Below, piece by piece: positions 24,089 through 30,857 of a stretch of DNA of 38,265 nt. Within the stretch, counting starts at the first letter, position 1; the number at the start of each line of letters is the position of its first letter. A program made the translations under genes and the position numbers. Origin of the DNA: a virus. The notes under the pieces were generated by a model, which was not told the DNA's origin, made no database searches, and worked only from the letters and a program-made list of their open reading frames with translations. The DNA lies in IMG/VR virus record IMGVR_UViG_3300044729_001638, positions 1 to 38,265 of that record. One strand, written 5' to 3'.

Positions 24089-24379
24089 GTCGTCAACTTC
24101 CAGATTCCATTCGGATTCCCAAAAGTCATCGGACAGATCCCAGCCTTCGATGAGCGGGATCATTCTGTGTTCGGTTGTGCAGCCAATGACCTGCACGCCA
24201 TTGCTTTCGATGAGCAGAGCGATGACTCTGTCGTCCTTGTCAAGGTGAAGCGTCCCATCAGAGAAGCTCATCTTGACCTTTGGTCGGTCGCTTTCTTTTG
24301 CGAGCCAACTTTTTGGTGCGATCACTAGCAACGGCCCGCTCGGCAGGTCCATGTTTGGCGTCCCGTCGCTTGACCACAT
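24068..24379 (-). CDS. Hypothetical protein, about 103 aa
   Basis: The frame is open from 24457, but the ATG at 24379 after GGAGGGC is a more reasonable start; the true start is uncertain. The C-terminal part (FSDGTLHLDKDDRVIALLIESNGVQVIGCTTEHRMIPLIEGWDLSDDFWESEW) looks like folded protein with alternating strands. It overlaps the neighbouring gene by more than 120 bases in another frame. No family is recognised. Last gene of the leftward operon. Confidence 0.5.
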   Translation of the reverse strand: MWSSDGTPNMDLPSGPLLVIAPKSWLAKESDRPKVKMSFSDGTLHLDKDDRVIALLIESNGVQVIGCTTEHRMIPLIEGWDLSDDFWESEWNLEVDDSPEERS

Positions 24380-24572
24380 GCCCTCCGGGGACTCGGTGGA
24401 GATCCCCAAATTCTTGAATCGAACATTCGTTCTGCGGCCTGTCGTTCCACCTAGCAAGCTCTTCCTCCTGTTCCTTAATCAGCTTTCTTTCACGGTATGC
24501 GTCCAGATCAATGATCTCGGCGCCCTCAAACTCATTCAACAGTTTCCTCAACATTCTGAAGTGCGGGTCCAT
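24258..24572 (-). CDS. Small helical basic protein, 104 aa
   Basis: The second ATG of ATGATG (24572) is 6 bases from AAGGA. Residues 5-40 (FRMLRKLLNEFEGAEIIDLDAYRERKLIKEQEEELARWND) contain the E-IIDLDAYRERK pattern often seen at the start of small phage proteins. The C-terminal third is very basic (RRDAKHG, TKKLARKRKRPTKG) and may be an alternative-frame consequence of the overlap with the next gene. Function unknown; nucleic-acid binding is possible. Confidence 0.5.
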   Translation of the reverse strand: MDPHFRMLRKLLNEFEGAEIIDLDAYRERKLIKEQEEELARWNDRPQNECSIQEFGDLHRVPGGHVVKRRDAKHGPAERAVASDRTKKLARKRKRPTKGQDELL

Positions 24573-24729
24573 CATGCATCCTTCTGTATGCCTCAGCAGC
24601 AAAACCCAACGCGCCGATATCACGGACAGCAGCGAGAGCATCCTTTGCTGCATCGTAGATCATACGCACCTTCTTGCCTTCAGCAGGGATCCACTCGACC
24701 ACCCACTCTTCATGCCAATCATCAGGCAT
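24532..24729 (-). CDS. Small hypothetical protein, 65 aa
   Basis: The ATG at 24729 overlaps the stop of the ERCC4-nuclease gene by 8 bases. The product starts MPDDWHEEWVVEWIPAEGKK and continues as a helix (YDAAKDALAAVRDIGALGFAAEAYRRMH). It is acidic and Trp-rich at the start. It overlaps the following gene by 41 bases. Not recognised, but stop/start coupling supports translation. Confidence 0.5.
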   Translation of the reverse strand: MPDDWHEEWVVEWIPAEGKKVRMIYDAAKDALAAVRDIGALGFAAEAYRRMHDGPALQNVEETVE

Positions 24730-25375
24730 CAAACACCTCCTTGATCGAATCAAACTTCTTCTTCCCCAAGCCTTTGACACTCAACAAATCACCTGTCAGT
24801 TCCATCGGCCAACCGATCTCATCCAAGATGCGTCGTGCCAACTCAGGGCCGATACCCGGAAAAGAACACAGAACACTCAACCTGTAGTGTTCTGTTTTCT
24901 TTTCTCCCCATTGCCCCCGAACGTCACGGCCCTTAGCTTGCAGCGTTGAATGCTCATAGGCGTCAGCCCAAGAAGTAGCAGCTTCAACCCATTCAAGGGT
25001 GTCGTTCAAATCAACGGTGAATTCGACATGCACCCCGGCCGCAAGAATCGAAAGGATCATGCGTCGAAATCTGGATTTCGACAGTTTCTCACCCCATCCG
25101 TTAGAGATGAGATGGCCTTCGCCTGTCCAATTGAAACGACCTTCCAGCAGGATGATCGAGAAATCCAGACGTTGCATCTTGGCGACCTGCTCTGCCAACC
25201 TGCCATCTTGCAGGGAGGCGAGCAGGTCGCTGATTGTCTTCCGTTGAATGCCAATGCTGTGGGCCAACCCGTGAATCAGGACATCAACCCCATACTCTTC
25301 AGGGTGCATCGAAACAACATCGGCCATCTCTTTAAGAGGCGGCGGCTCTGTCGGACTGACCCACAGCTTCGCCAT
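24722..25375 (-). CDS. ERCC4-type nuclease with C-terminal HhH domain, 217 aa
   Basis: ATG at 25375 directly follows the previous stop. Residues 29-82 (YGVDVLIHGLAHSIGIQRKTISDLLASLQDGRLAEQVAKM... LLEGRF) follow the XPF/ERCC4 nuclease pattern (V/I-E-R-K-x3-D, dgRl-eQ, llvEG). Gln44 stands where the first Glu of ERKxxxD is usually found; Arg45, Lys46 and Asp50 are kept. Residues about 170-217 form two helix-hairpin-helix elements (FPGIGPELARRILDEIG, SVKGLGKKKFDSIKEVF). The family cuts branched DNA. It lies in an operon with recombination genes, so it may resolve replication or recombination intermediates. Activity depends on the Gln replacement being tolerated. Confidence 0.72.
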   Translation of the reverse strand: MAKLWVSPTEPPPLKEMADVVSMHPEEYGVDVLIHGLAHSIGIQRKTISDLLASLQDGRLAEQVAKMQRLDFSIILLEGRFNWTGEGHLISNGWGEKLSKSRFRRMILSILAAGVHVEFTVDLNDTLEWVEAATSWADAYEHSTLQAKGRDVRGQWGEKKTEHYRLSVLCSFPGIGPELARRILDEIGWPMELTGDLLSVKGLGKKKFDSIKEVFDA

Positions 25376-25732
25376 TCAGACCCTGTCGATCTCGGACAGG
25401 ATCGCATAAATGTCGTCTGCGAGCATACGAGCACCCTCATACGACAGCAACATGGTTGACAGCCATGTGTGATCCGGATCCTTCATCACCATCCATTGCT
25501 CGTTATCTTCGTTGTCCTCGTCGTTTGGTCGGACAGTAACCAAACCGGACTGGACAATGCCGAGTGCAAGCATCTCGTTGGAGTGGCCGTCAGGCATTCC
25601 TTCCTTGTCAAGGATGAAACCACCTGCCTCACACATCACATGGGCGTCAACGATCGGCCCGCCAACCTCTCGGAGGACACGCTCAAACAGAATTTCAAGC
25701 GCCTTGTCTCGATTGGAACTTTCATCATCCAT
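25376..25732 (-). CDS. Acidic hypothetical protein, 118 aa
   Basis: The ATG near 25732 overlaps the stop of the ATPase gene by 8 bases; upstream residues in the frame are a shadow of that gene. The protein is acidic and helical (DKALEILFERVLREVG, LLSYEGARMLADDIYAILSEID), with a central beta part (GGFILDKEGMPDG, MLALGIVQSGLVTVRPNDEDNEDNEQWMVMKD). No family is recognised. Position between the Sak4-like ATPase and ERCC4 nuclease suggests an accessory recombination protein. Confidence 0.55.
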   Translation of the reverse strand: MDDESSNRDKALEILFERVLREVGGPIVDAHVMCEAGGFILDKEGMPDGHSNEMLALGIVQSGLVTVRPNDEDNEDNEQWMVMKDPDHTWLSTMLLSYEGARMLADDIYAILSEIDRV

Positions 25733-26498
25733 TGTTGTTTCTCCATCCTGCGACCCCAACCATGTAATCCATGAAGAAGTCGTCAAACTCTTCGTCTTCG
25801 ATCTTCTCGCCACGCTCTCGACCACGGTCCTTCACTACCGTCATACGGAAGGAACCTGCACGGTCCTTCTTCAACATGACAATCGTGTTGACCGTATGAG
25901 GCAGACGCTTCTGCCCACGAGGCTTCGTGCGGTAAGGCCCGAAGACACCGACAGTCTCCTGATCTTCTCCGCCCATCATGTTCTCAAGCTCTGCTGTGAG
26001 AACCACATGGCCGGGGAAACGGGTGATCATCCTGTAGATGACGCCGTAAACCTTGTTGATGACCGACCAATCCTTCCAGCCGTCAAAGCCTTCAACTCGG
26101 TTGCCCTTCATCTCCTTGCGGGCATTCAAAAAGAACTCGTCCATCGACGAGCCAAACACCTGCTCGGTGTACCACTCTTGAGCGGCCTGCCAAGTGGGTG
26201 TCATCGAGTCAATGATGAGAAGGTCATCACGTTGACCGTGCTCTACTGCCTGCTCCAACGCACCCATCATGCCGCTCCAATCATCAGGGTATGCCTCCCT
26301 GAGGATCAGACCTGATGCGTTAGCTGGCGGATCAAGTTCCGCCTGCCGGGCATACGAGTAGTCGTTGTCAACGACAAACACGGTGTTGCCTGATTCAATG
26401 ATTCGCTTTGCAAGCGAATAGGCAGCGTCAGACTTGCCGCTGCCAGCGGGCCCGTAAAACAAAATGCGTTCACGGGACGCAAGCTTTGGTTGGTACAT
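25725..26498 (-). CDS. Sak4-like RecA-fold ATPase (single-strand annealing/recombination), 257 aa
   Basis: Start ATG at 26498, 11 bases after the exonuclease stop, with GGAGGA nearby. Walker A is GPAGSGKS (16-23); Walker B is DDLLIIDS, Asp97. The order Walker A, a short acidic strand (VFVVDND), Walker B, then a segment with HVVLTAELEN and an Arg/Lys-rich end fits AAA_24/Sak4-type phage recombinases, which pair with an exonuclease and an ssDNA-binding protein. The neighbouring genes supply exactly those partners. It would anneal or pair DNA during phage replication. Confidence 0.72.
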   Translation of the reverse strand: MYQPKLASRERILFYGPAGSGKSDAAYSLAKRIIESGNTVFVVDNDYSYARQAELDPPANASGLILREAYPDDWSGMMGALEQAVEHGQRDDLLIIDSMTPTWQAAQEWYTEQVFGSSMDEFFLNARKEMKGNRVEGFDGWKDWSVINKVYGVIYRMITRFPGHVVLTAELENMMGGEDQETVGVFGPYRTKPRGQKRLPHTVNTIVMLKKDRAGSFRMTVVKDRGRERGEKIEDEEFDDFFMDYMVGVAGWRNNNG

Positions 26499-26509
26499 GT
26501 CTCCTCCAG

Positions 26510-27424
26510 TCAGCCGTTTGTTTCCGGCCAGGTGATCTTCAAATAGTTGCGGTCGTACTCGCGTGGCTTCTTCTCAACCACATGAGTCTGAACCCATGTC
26601 AGCTTGACGCCTTGGCACTCCGCCTTGCCGCCAACACTCTGGACAAGCTCGGCAATTTCCTCACGAAGCTGCCGCACTTCTTCGTTGACACTCTTTGCCA
26701 TTTCTTCTTGGATCCTGAGAAGAGTTAGCTGCTTGCCGACTTCAATCTCGGGACGGGAATGCCTGTCCTGCCACTTGCACAGTTCCCCACCTGTGCAACG
26801 GAGAGGTTCGTCGCCCTCCAAGGCAAGCTCGACGATTGTTGACATCTTGTCGACAATCTCTTGCTTTGACGGAACACTAAAGTCAGCCCAGAACATGACA
26901 TGGAACGAGCCGTCCAGCTTTCCGTTCTTCTTCAAGGCGACAGCAAGGTGGATTGGCTTGCCGTACAACAGGTGGTAGCAGCCAACCTGCCAGCGGTACT
27001 TCTGCACAAGCGGAGAGCACTCCTGCCAAGGCTTGTCGCTCGATGACAGGATCTCGTTGAACAGACCTTCGCCTACAGTCTTGATTTCAACGAAGTATTC
27101 GCCATGTTCGGCCATCCCATCGACCGTTCCTTCAAGCACCAAGTTGCCGAACTCTCGGCTGACCGGCTCTTGACATTCGATCAACGGCCAGTTCCCATCT
27201 GCAAGAAGATCAAACACATGGGACTCAAGTGCAGACGATTCGTCCATTGCGATTTGGACGTTCTGCGGGAAAGGTGTCTGGCCCGGCAGATCAGAGTCAA
27301 AACCCTTTGACTCTCGCAGGTCCCATGCAAGGGATGTTTCACATCCGCCAAGTGCAGATGAGCGGAACCTGATGTGGCCCTCTTCGTCAGCCATGACGTT
27401 TGGGCGTGAATACCAATCACTCAT
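26510..27424 (-). CDS. RecB/Cas4-type PD-(D/E)xK exonuclease, 304 aa
   Basis: ATG at 27424 with AGGAGGAAAC upstream. Motifs of the PD-(D/E)xK exonuclease fold are visible: VLEGTVDGM (Asp102), YFVEIKTV (Glu113, Lys115), and the following QKYRWQVGCYHLL (Gln146, Tyr150), which is the RecB-family motif. Early RSSALGGCETSLAW resembles the R-S-LG-C start of Cas4/RecB-like nucleases. A pair of cysteines (CTGGELCKW) lies near residue 215, too few for a Cas4 iron-sulphur site. It would resect 5' or 3' ends for the Sak4-like annealing protein. Confidence 0.75.
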   Translation of the reverse strand: MSDWYSRPNVMADEEGHIRFRSSALGGCETSLAWDLRESKGFDSDLPGQTPFPQNVQIAMDESSALESHVFDLLADGNWPLIECQEPVSREFGNLVLEGTVDGMAEHGEYFVEIKTVGEGLFNEILSSSDKPWQECSPLVQKYRWQVGCYHLLYGKPIHLAVALKKNGKLDGSFHVMFWADFSVPSKQEIVDKMSTIVELALEGDEPLRCTGGELCKWQDRHSRPEIEVGKQLTLLRIQEEMAKSVNEEVRQLREEIAELVQSVGGKAECQGVKLTWVQTHVVEKKPREYDRNYLKITWPETNG

Positions 27425-27441
27425 GTTTCCTCCTACCGCAA

Positions 27442-27480
27442 GGGGTGGGAGACAGGGAAGCGAAACCTGTCTCCCACCCC
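27442..27480 (-). terminator. Strong hairpin terminator between the ssDNA-binding-like and exonuclease genes
   Basis: A perfect 15-bp stem, GGGGTGGGAGACAGG (27442-27456) with CCTGTCTCCCACCCC (27466-27480), has a 9-base loop. No T-run follows in the transcribed direction. It begins 8 bases after the upstream gene's stop, so it would cut or attenuate expression of the exonuclease relative to the abundant upstream protein. Confidence 0.75.
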
Positions 27481-27487
27481 AAGCGAA

Positions 27488-28096
27488 TCAGGTGAACTTC
27501 CAGTAATCCTCGTTGAGGATCAGCTTGCGAAGCTCACGGGTGATCTGCTCGTGGTCGATTGCGGCCGACACGAACGAGTCGTAGTCGGTTGCGGTGGCGT
27601 AGATCTCACCGAGCCAGTCGGGGATATCCGCATCGTCTTCCGACTCTGCGGGGGTGGCGCCACCGAGCACCGACACAGGCAGCAGACGCTTGTAGGTCGT
27701 CTCCTCGCCGTTGATGGTGCGCTTGAACTCGATGCGCTCCCACACAGCCTCAAGGCCGACGAACGACTTGGCGTTGTCGGGGCTGCCGTTGTTGGCGACA
27801 ACCTCAAGGAGCGTTGGCTCCTTCTTGAGGTAGGTGATGAGGTCGCCCACACCGGAGCTGGTGTTGAACTTCCCATTCTTGACGAGAGAGAGGTCAACCT
27901 CGCTGTCGGAGACAAGCTGCACGCCACGACCAGCCGAGTACCAAGCGTTGGTGGGCTGATCGAAGGCGGGCGACTCGATCTCCAGAACGAGCTGCACGCC
28001 GTAGCGTCCCTCGTCCCAGTAAGCGTCGGTGACCTTACCCTCAAACTTGCTTGAAAGACCGTCCTCGGTATCCCAAGCGCCAAATGCGGTGGACAT
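27488..28096 (-). CDS. Probable ssDNA-binding (OB-fold-like) protein, 202 aa
   Basis: ATG at 28096 follows AGGAGG with 7 bases spacing; the longer open frame upstream is a shadow of the helicase gene. The N-terminal 130 residues are beta-rich (SSKFEGKVTDAYWDEGRYGVQLVLEIE, GVQLVSDSEVDLSL), like an OB-fold. The C-terminal part is acidic (ESEDDADIPDWLGE) and helical. Acidic ends after a beta barrel, location beside a recombinase and exonuclease, and its own strong terminator all fit a phage ssDNA-binding protein. The fold call is inferred, not shown by a signature motif. Confidence 0.5.
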   Translation of the reverse strand: MSTAFGAWDTEDGLSSKFEGKVTDAYWDEGRYGVQLVLEIESPAFDQPTNAWYSAGRGVQLVSDSEVDLSLVKNGKFNTSSGVGDLITYLKKEPTLLEVVANNGSPDNAKSFVGLEAVWERIEFKRTINGEETTYKRLLPVSVLGGATPAESEDDADIPDWLGEIYATATDYDSFVSAAIDHEQITRELRKLILNEDYWKFT

Positions 28097-28128
28097 TGTC
28101 CATCCTCCTGTTGTTGTGGTTTTGCTTG

Positions 28129-29622
28129 CTAGTGGAAACGAATCGCTTCTCTCCACCATGCAGGGAAGAGCTTGCGGTTCTGCCCGTAGATGCGTTTGAA
28201 CTGGCTGTCGAGGATGTAGGTGGTTGCCCAGTCCTCTGCGGAGCGAACTCCGCGACCAGTCATCTGCACAAGGGTTCTTGTTGTCTGCACGTTGTACCAT
28301 TCCTGACCGCCCGGTGCATGAAGTCTTGTAGAAATCTGCCTGTCCGAGAGGTTCGGGAATGGCACTTTGGGTACGATCACGACTCGTGCATCGTCGTGAG
28401 CGAAGTCGACTCCACGATCCATCGACGGGGCCAACAGCACGCCACCCTCGGACCTGAACGAGGTGAGGGCTTGCTCCCTTGTGGAGGCATCCAAGTAGTG
28501 GTGAACGCTCCGACCAATGGTGCCGAGGTGGTTCACAAGAAACCTCGTCAGCTCATAGCTGACCGTGTGTACGAGGATGCGCTCGTCTGGGTGTCTACGA
28601 ATGATGTCTGCAATCTCGTTGGCAACCTTTGGCCATGATTCCTCCTTCATCTTGTGGCTCATGTCGATGCCCTTGCGCTTTGCGTGGATGAGCCGGTTCT
28701 CGACCGGGAATGTCATGGGCACGTTGACATACGAGTAGCTGCCCGACCATCCGAGATCCGAGACAAGCATCTCTGGCGAGATGACTGTTGCGCTCATGAG
28801 GAGAAACTTTTCTCCTTTGTTCCAGATCACATGCTGACCGTAGCTGGCGACTGAGACAGGCTTGAGGACGAGTGCGTTGTTATGAGGTTGGCGCACCCAA
28901 TTCTCAGGGTTCCAATGCTTGAGCAGATACGAAACTGTTTTGCATCGACCTTCCCATGTGCGTCGTTCTCTGCCTTCGTCGAGTGTCCTTGCATGTGCTT
29001 GTGCTGCGTTAAGCCAGTCGATCAACCAAGTTTTGATTGTTTTCAGGTGTGTGCCCGGCTTGGGGATCTTCTTGCCAAGAAAGTTGGCAGCTTTTGCTGG
29101 CAGGTACACTTCAACGAATCCCATGAGCTGCGACTCAAGTGTGTCTGCTTCGTCGAAGATGATGAGATCCCGGTTTTTGAATCCGCTGCCGTAGTTGCTT
29201 TGGTAGAGCTGAAAGCTTGAGTTGACGCAGGCCAGTCGAGCTGCCTCGGCCATGACTTTCGCTCGTTGGTATGGACATGCAGCTTTTGAGGGGCAGAACG
29301 AGCAGCTATCGCCTTGACAGTCGTTAGTCGTCTTGTCTTTGTAGACAGTCTTGTAGTTCTCTCTGCCTTTGACGACGTTTGCGTTTGGAAAGTCTGCTGC
29401 GAACTGATCTTGCAGGGTTTTCGATGAGCAGACGTAGCTTGTCTTTTCTGAGCGGAGGCTTTGCCTCACGATCTCGGCGATGAGCGTCTTTCCGCTTCCT
29501 GTTGGGGCGTCAAGGATGACGAGGTCGTTGCTGCGGAAGCCTTCGATGATCGCATCTGCAGCATGTTGCTGGTGTGGTCTGACGCTGGTGACCCATTCGG
29601 GTAGGTCGATTCTTGGCTTCAT
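28129..29622 (-). CDS. DinG/XPD-type superfamily 2 helicase with Fe-S cluster, 497 aa
   Basis: ATG at 29622 overlaps the previous stop (ATGA). Motifs: R-HQ--A (15-22), Walker A DAPTGSGKT (38-46), VCSSKTLQDQF (motif Ia), four cysteines C102, C107, C110, C116 placed like the Fe-S cluster of XPD/DinG, DEAD (157-160), LLMSATVI (motif III), and MTGRGVRS near the C-terminus (motif VI). The family unwinds DNA 5' to 3'. It probably serves phage replication, recombination or D-loop/R-loop removal. It is the only helicase recognised in the window. Confidence 0.85.
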   Translation of the reverse strand: MKPRIDLPEWVTSVRPHQQHAADAIIEGFRSNDLVILDAPTGSGKTLIAEIVRQSLRSEKTSYVCSSKTLQDQFAADFPNANVVKGRENYKTVYKDKTTNDCQGDSCSFCPSKAACPYQRAKVMAEAARLACVNSSFQLYQSNYGSGFKNRDLIIFDEADTLESQLMGFVEVYLPAKAANFLGKKIPKPGTHLKTIKTWLIDWLNAAQAHARTLDEGRERRTWEGRCKTVSYLLKHWNPENWVRQPHNNALVLKPVSVASYGQHVIWNKGEKFLLMSATVISPEMLVSDLGWSGSYSYVNVPMTFPVENRLIHAKRKGIDMSHKMKEESWPKVANEIADIIRRHPDERILVHTVSYELTRFLVNHLGTIGRSVHHYLDASTREQALTSFRSEGGVLLAPSMDRGVDFAHDDARVVIVPKVPFPNLSDRQISTRLHAPGGQEWYNVQTTRTLVQMTGRGVRSAEDWATTYILDSQFKRIYGQNRKLFPAWWREAIRFH

Positions 29623-30101
29623 CCGAACTCCTGAACCATGAACTCGGTCAGCTCTTCCTTGGATACATCCAAGACACCTCGCAGCATTTCGTCCTCATGC
29701 TGGGCAAGAAGATTTCCTGCTTCACTCCTCACCTGAAGCGGCAAAGTCTTGTCACGCATCGCTCTATCGAGGCTCTTCACCATCTCAGCCTTGGCTTTTG
29801 CCTGATTGGCCCTGTTCAAGATGGCCAATCCAGCCACAAAAGGATCTGGCTGAATCTCTCCCTCATCAAGAAGGTACGAGAACACGGCTCCAACCCATTG
29901 ACGCAGGAAATTGTTGATAGAGCCGAACTGCTCCACATAATGCGGATGCTTGCGGCACAGCGCCGCCCACATCTCTTCAAAGTCACGCCTTGGAAAAGGC
30001 AGCAGCCATCTGACGCCATTCGGGCCGTCTGTTAGCTGGGCCATGTAGCGGTGGCCGGTTACATCCTCAACGCCCCAGCGGCGTTCAAAATCAGGTGTCA
30101 T
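29619..30101 (-). CDS. Helical hypothetical protein, 160 aa
   Basis: ATG at 30101 follows AAGGAGG, which itself overlaps one of the 18-bp repeats upstream. The N-terminus has aromatic strands (HRYMAQLTDGPNGVRWLLPFPRRDFEEMWAALCRKHPHYVEQFG). The rest is helical (NRANQAKAKAEMVKSLDRAMRD, EDEMLRGVLDVSKEELTEFMVQEF). No known domain. It is the first gene of the leftward DNA-metabolism operon and overlaps the helicase start by 4 bases, so a helicase partner is possible. Confidence 0.58.
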   Translation of the reverse strand: MTPDFERRWGVEDVTGHRYMAQLTDGPNGVRWLLPFPRRDFEEMWAALCRKHPHYVEQFGSINNFLRQWVGAVFSYLLDEGEIQPDPFVAGLAILNRANQAKAKAEMVKSLDRAMRDKTLPLQVRSEAGNLLAQHEDEMLRGVLDVSKEELTEFMVQEFG

Positions 30102-30109
30102 GGTTCCTC

Positions 30110-30127
30110 CTTGTATCAACACCTACT
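30110..30127 (-). repeat. 18-bp repeat copy 1
   Basis: On the - strand it reads AGTAGGTGTTGATACAAG, and its last bases run into the AAGGAGG ribosome site of the gene starting at 30101. Copy 2 starts 31 bases away, about three DNA helix turns, so both could be bound from one face. Confidence 0.75.
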
Positions 30128-30140
30128 GGCTTGATTGTTT

Positions 30141-30158
30141 CTTGTATCAACACCTACA
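30141..30158 (-). repeat. 18-bp repeat copy 2
   Basis: Reads TGTAGGTGTTGATACAAG on the - strand, differing from copy 1 only at the first base. The TTG-nnn-CAA core is itself a small dyad. TGATACAA resembles the extended -10 used elsewhere in this genome. Confidence 0.75.
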
Positions 30159-30245
30159 GGTGATCCAGAGCGCAGCTCTCACCGGGGCGTTGGGGGAAGG
30201 CCCCGAGCCTACACCCCTTGTCAAGTCCGGTCAAACCCGGACAAG

Positions 30246-30263
30246 TGTAGGTATTGATACAAG
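30246..30263 (+). repeat. 18-bp repeat copy 3, inverted
   Basis: Reads TGTAGGTATTGATACAAG on the + strand, pointing towards the rightward genes, with one G-to-A difference from copy 2. It ends 2 bases before the stop codon of the HNH gene. Confidence 0.75.
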
Positions 30264-30265
30264 GA

Positions 30266-30586
30266 TTACAGGGTGCCTGACCCTTTCCTGCGGTTACACG
30301 AACGGCACGACGCCGCAAGATTCCCCTCACGGCAATCGTTCTTATCGCCAGACAGGTGATCTACCTGCAACTGTTCGGCCCCAGTCCCCCCAAAGACGAC
30401 CGGGGCGCCGCAATGAACGCAATCCCATTCCATTCGATCGTCGTGGTACACAAGAAATGCAAGGCGGTGCAGCGGCCTTTCCGTGCTCCCGTACCGCAAG
30501 TACCACCATCCGTCCTGTCGCTGCCGCGCGGGCCAAGCCCACGGTTCAGGCAGCTCGTCGGGCAGATCGTGAATCAATTCATTCAT
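30266..30586 (-). CDS. HNH endonuclease, 106 aa
   Basis: ATG at 30586 with GGAGG 9 bases upstream. The C-terminal half has the full HNH layout: CVHCG (56-60), LQVDHLSGDKND (Asp76-His77), GNLAASCRSCNRRKGSG (Asn89, Cys94, Cys97, Asn98). The four cysteines bind a structural zinc. The N-terminal 45 residues (WAWPARQRQDGWWYLRYG...PLHRLAFLVYHDD) may bind DNA. Free-standing HNH genes of this size in phages are often homing endonucleases; others act in packaging. Position beside the repeat region, away from terminase, favours homing. Confidence 0.8.
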   Translation of the reverse strand: MNELIHDLPDELPEPWAWPARQRQDGWWYLRYGSTERPLHRLAFLVYHDDRMEWDCVHCGAPVVFGGTGAEQLQVDHLSGDKNDCREGNLAASCRSCNRRKGSGTL

Positions 30587-30604
30587 GTGGACTAGCCTCC
30601 TCAT

Positions 30605-30796
30605 ATGGATTGTGTGTTTGAGCGTATGAACGAAGTTGTGATGTGGATCGCAAGCAAGCCATTTTTGGCTGAAATTTGCACATCATGTAGCAACACGAGG
30701 TACATCAGAGATGACCACCCAAACCAATACCTCATCGACAGGCTTGGAAAGACTCCCGAGCCCTACCTATGCAAGAAAGCTGATTCTGGAAGCTGA
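30605..30796 (+). CDS. Possible small Cys-containing protein, up to 63 aa
   Basis: The open frame begins at ATG 30605, but the real start may be an internal ATG (30626 or 30641). The plausible core is WIASKPFLAEICTSCSNTRYI...TPEPYLCKKADSGS, with a CxxC and one more Cys, like half of a zinc ribbon. No good ribosome site is seen. It overlaps the next small ORF in another frame, so at most modest support. It lies just beyond the HNH start on the opposite strand. Confidence 0.35.
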   Translation: MDCVFERMNEVVMWIASKPFLAEICTSCSNTRYIRDDHPNQYLIDRLGKTPEPYLCKKADSGS

Positions 30797-30857
30797 AGCA
30801 GAAGAAGCTCTAGCAAGGGAGTCGCTCGACAATGACGACCCACCTGATTATTCCTGA
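30711..30857 (+). CDS. Small acidic helical protein, 48 aa
   Basis: ATG at 30711; GAGG lies about 10 bases upstream. The product starts MTTQTNTSSTGLERLPSPTY and continues ARKLILEAEAEEALARESLD with an acidic tail. It overlaps the phosphoesterase start by 26 bases, which suggests coupled translation. Not recognised. Codon use looks coding, but another frame is also open across its first half. Confidence 0.45.
   Translation: MTTQTNTSSTGLERLPSPTYARKLILEAEAEEALARESLDNDDPPDYS

Larger units (their letters stand above)
30102..30265. promoter_or_regulatory. Control region with three 18-bp repeats and stacked hairpins
   Basis: No gene fits here. Three copies of TGTAGGTRTTGATACAAG are present: two read on the - strand and one on the + strand. 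Between them lie inverted repeats: AGAGC/GCTCT (30167-30179), CGGGGC/GCCCCG (30183-30205), and CTTGTC/GACAAG (30217-30245) enclosing GTCCGG/CCGGAC. The region sits upstream of the leftward DNA-metabolism genes. It is a candidate bidirectional promoter/operator or replication origin. Confidence 0.6.

Noticed and set aside
30102-30265. tRNA or CRISPR-like array in the repeat gap
   Set aside because: No cloverleaf or TYC loop can be drawn, and three repeats with unequal spacing and one inverted do not form an array.
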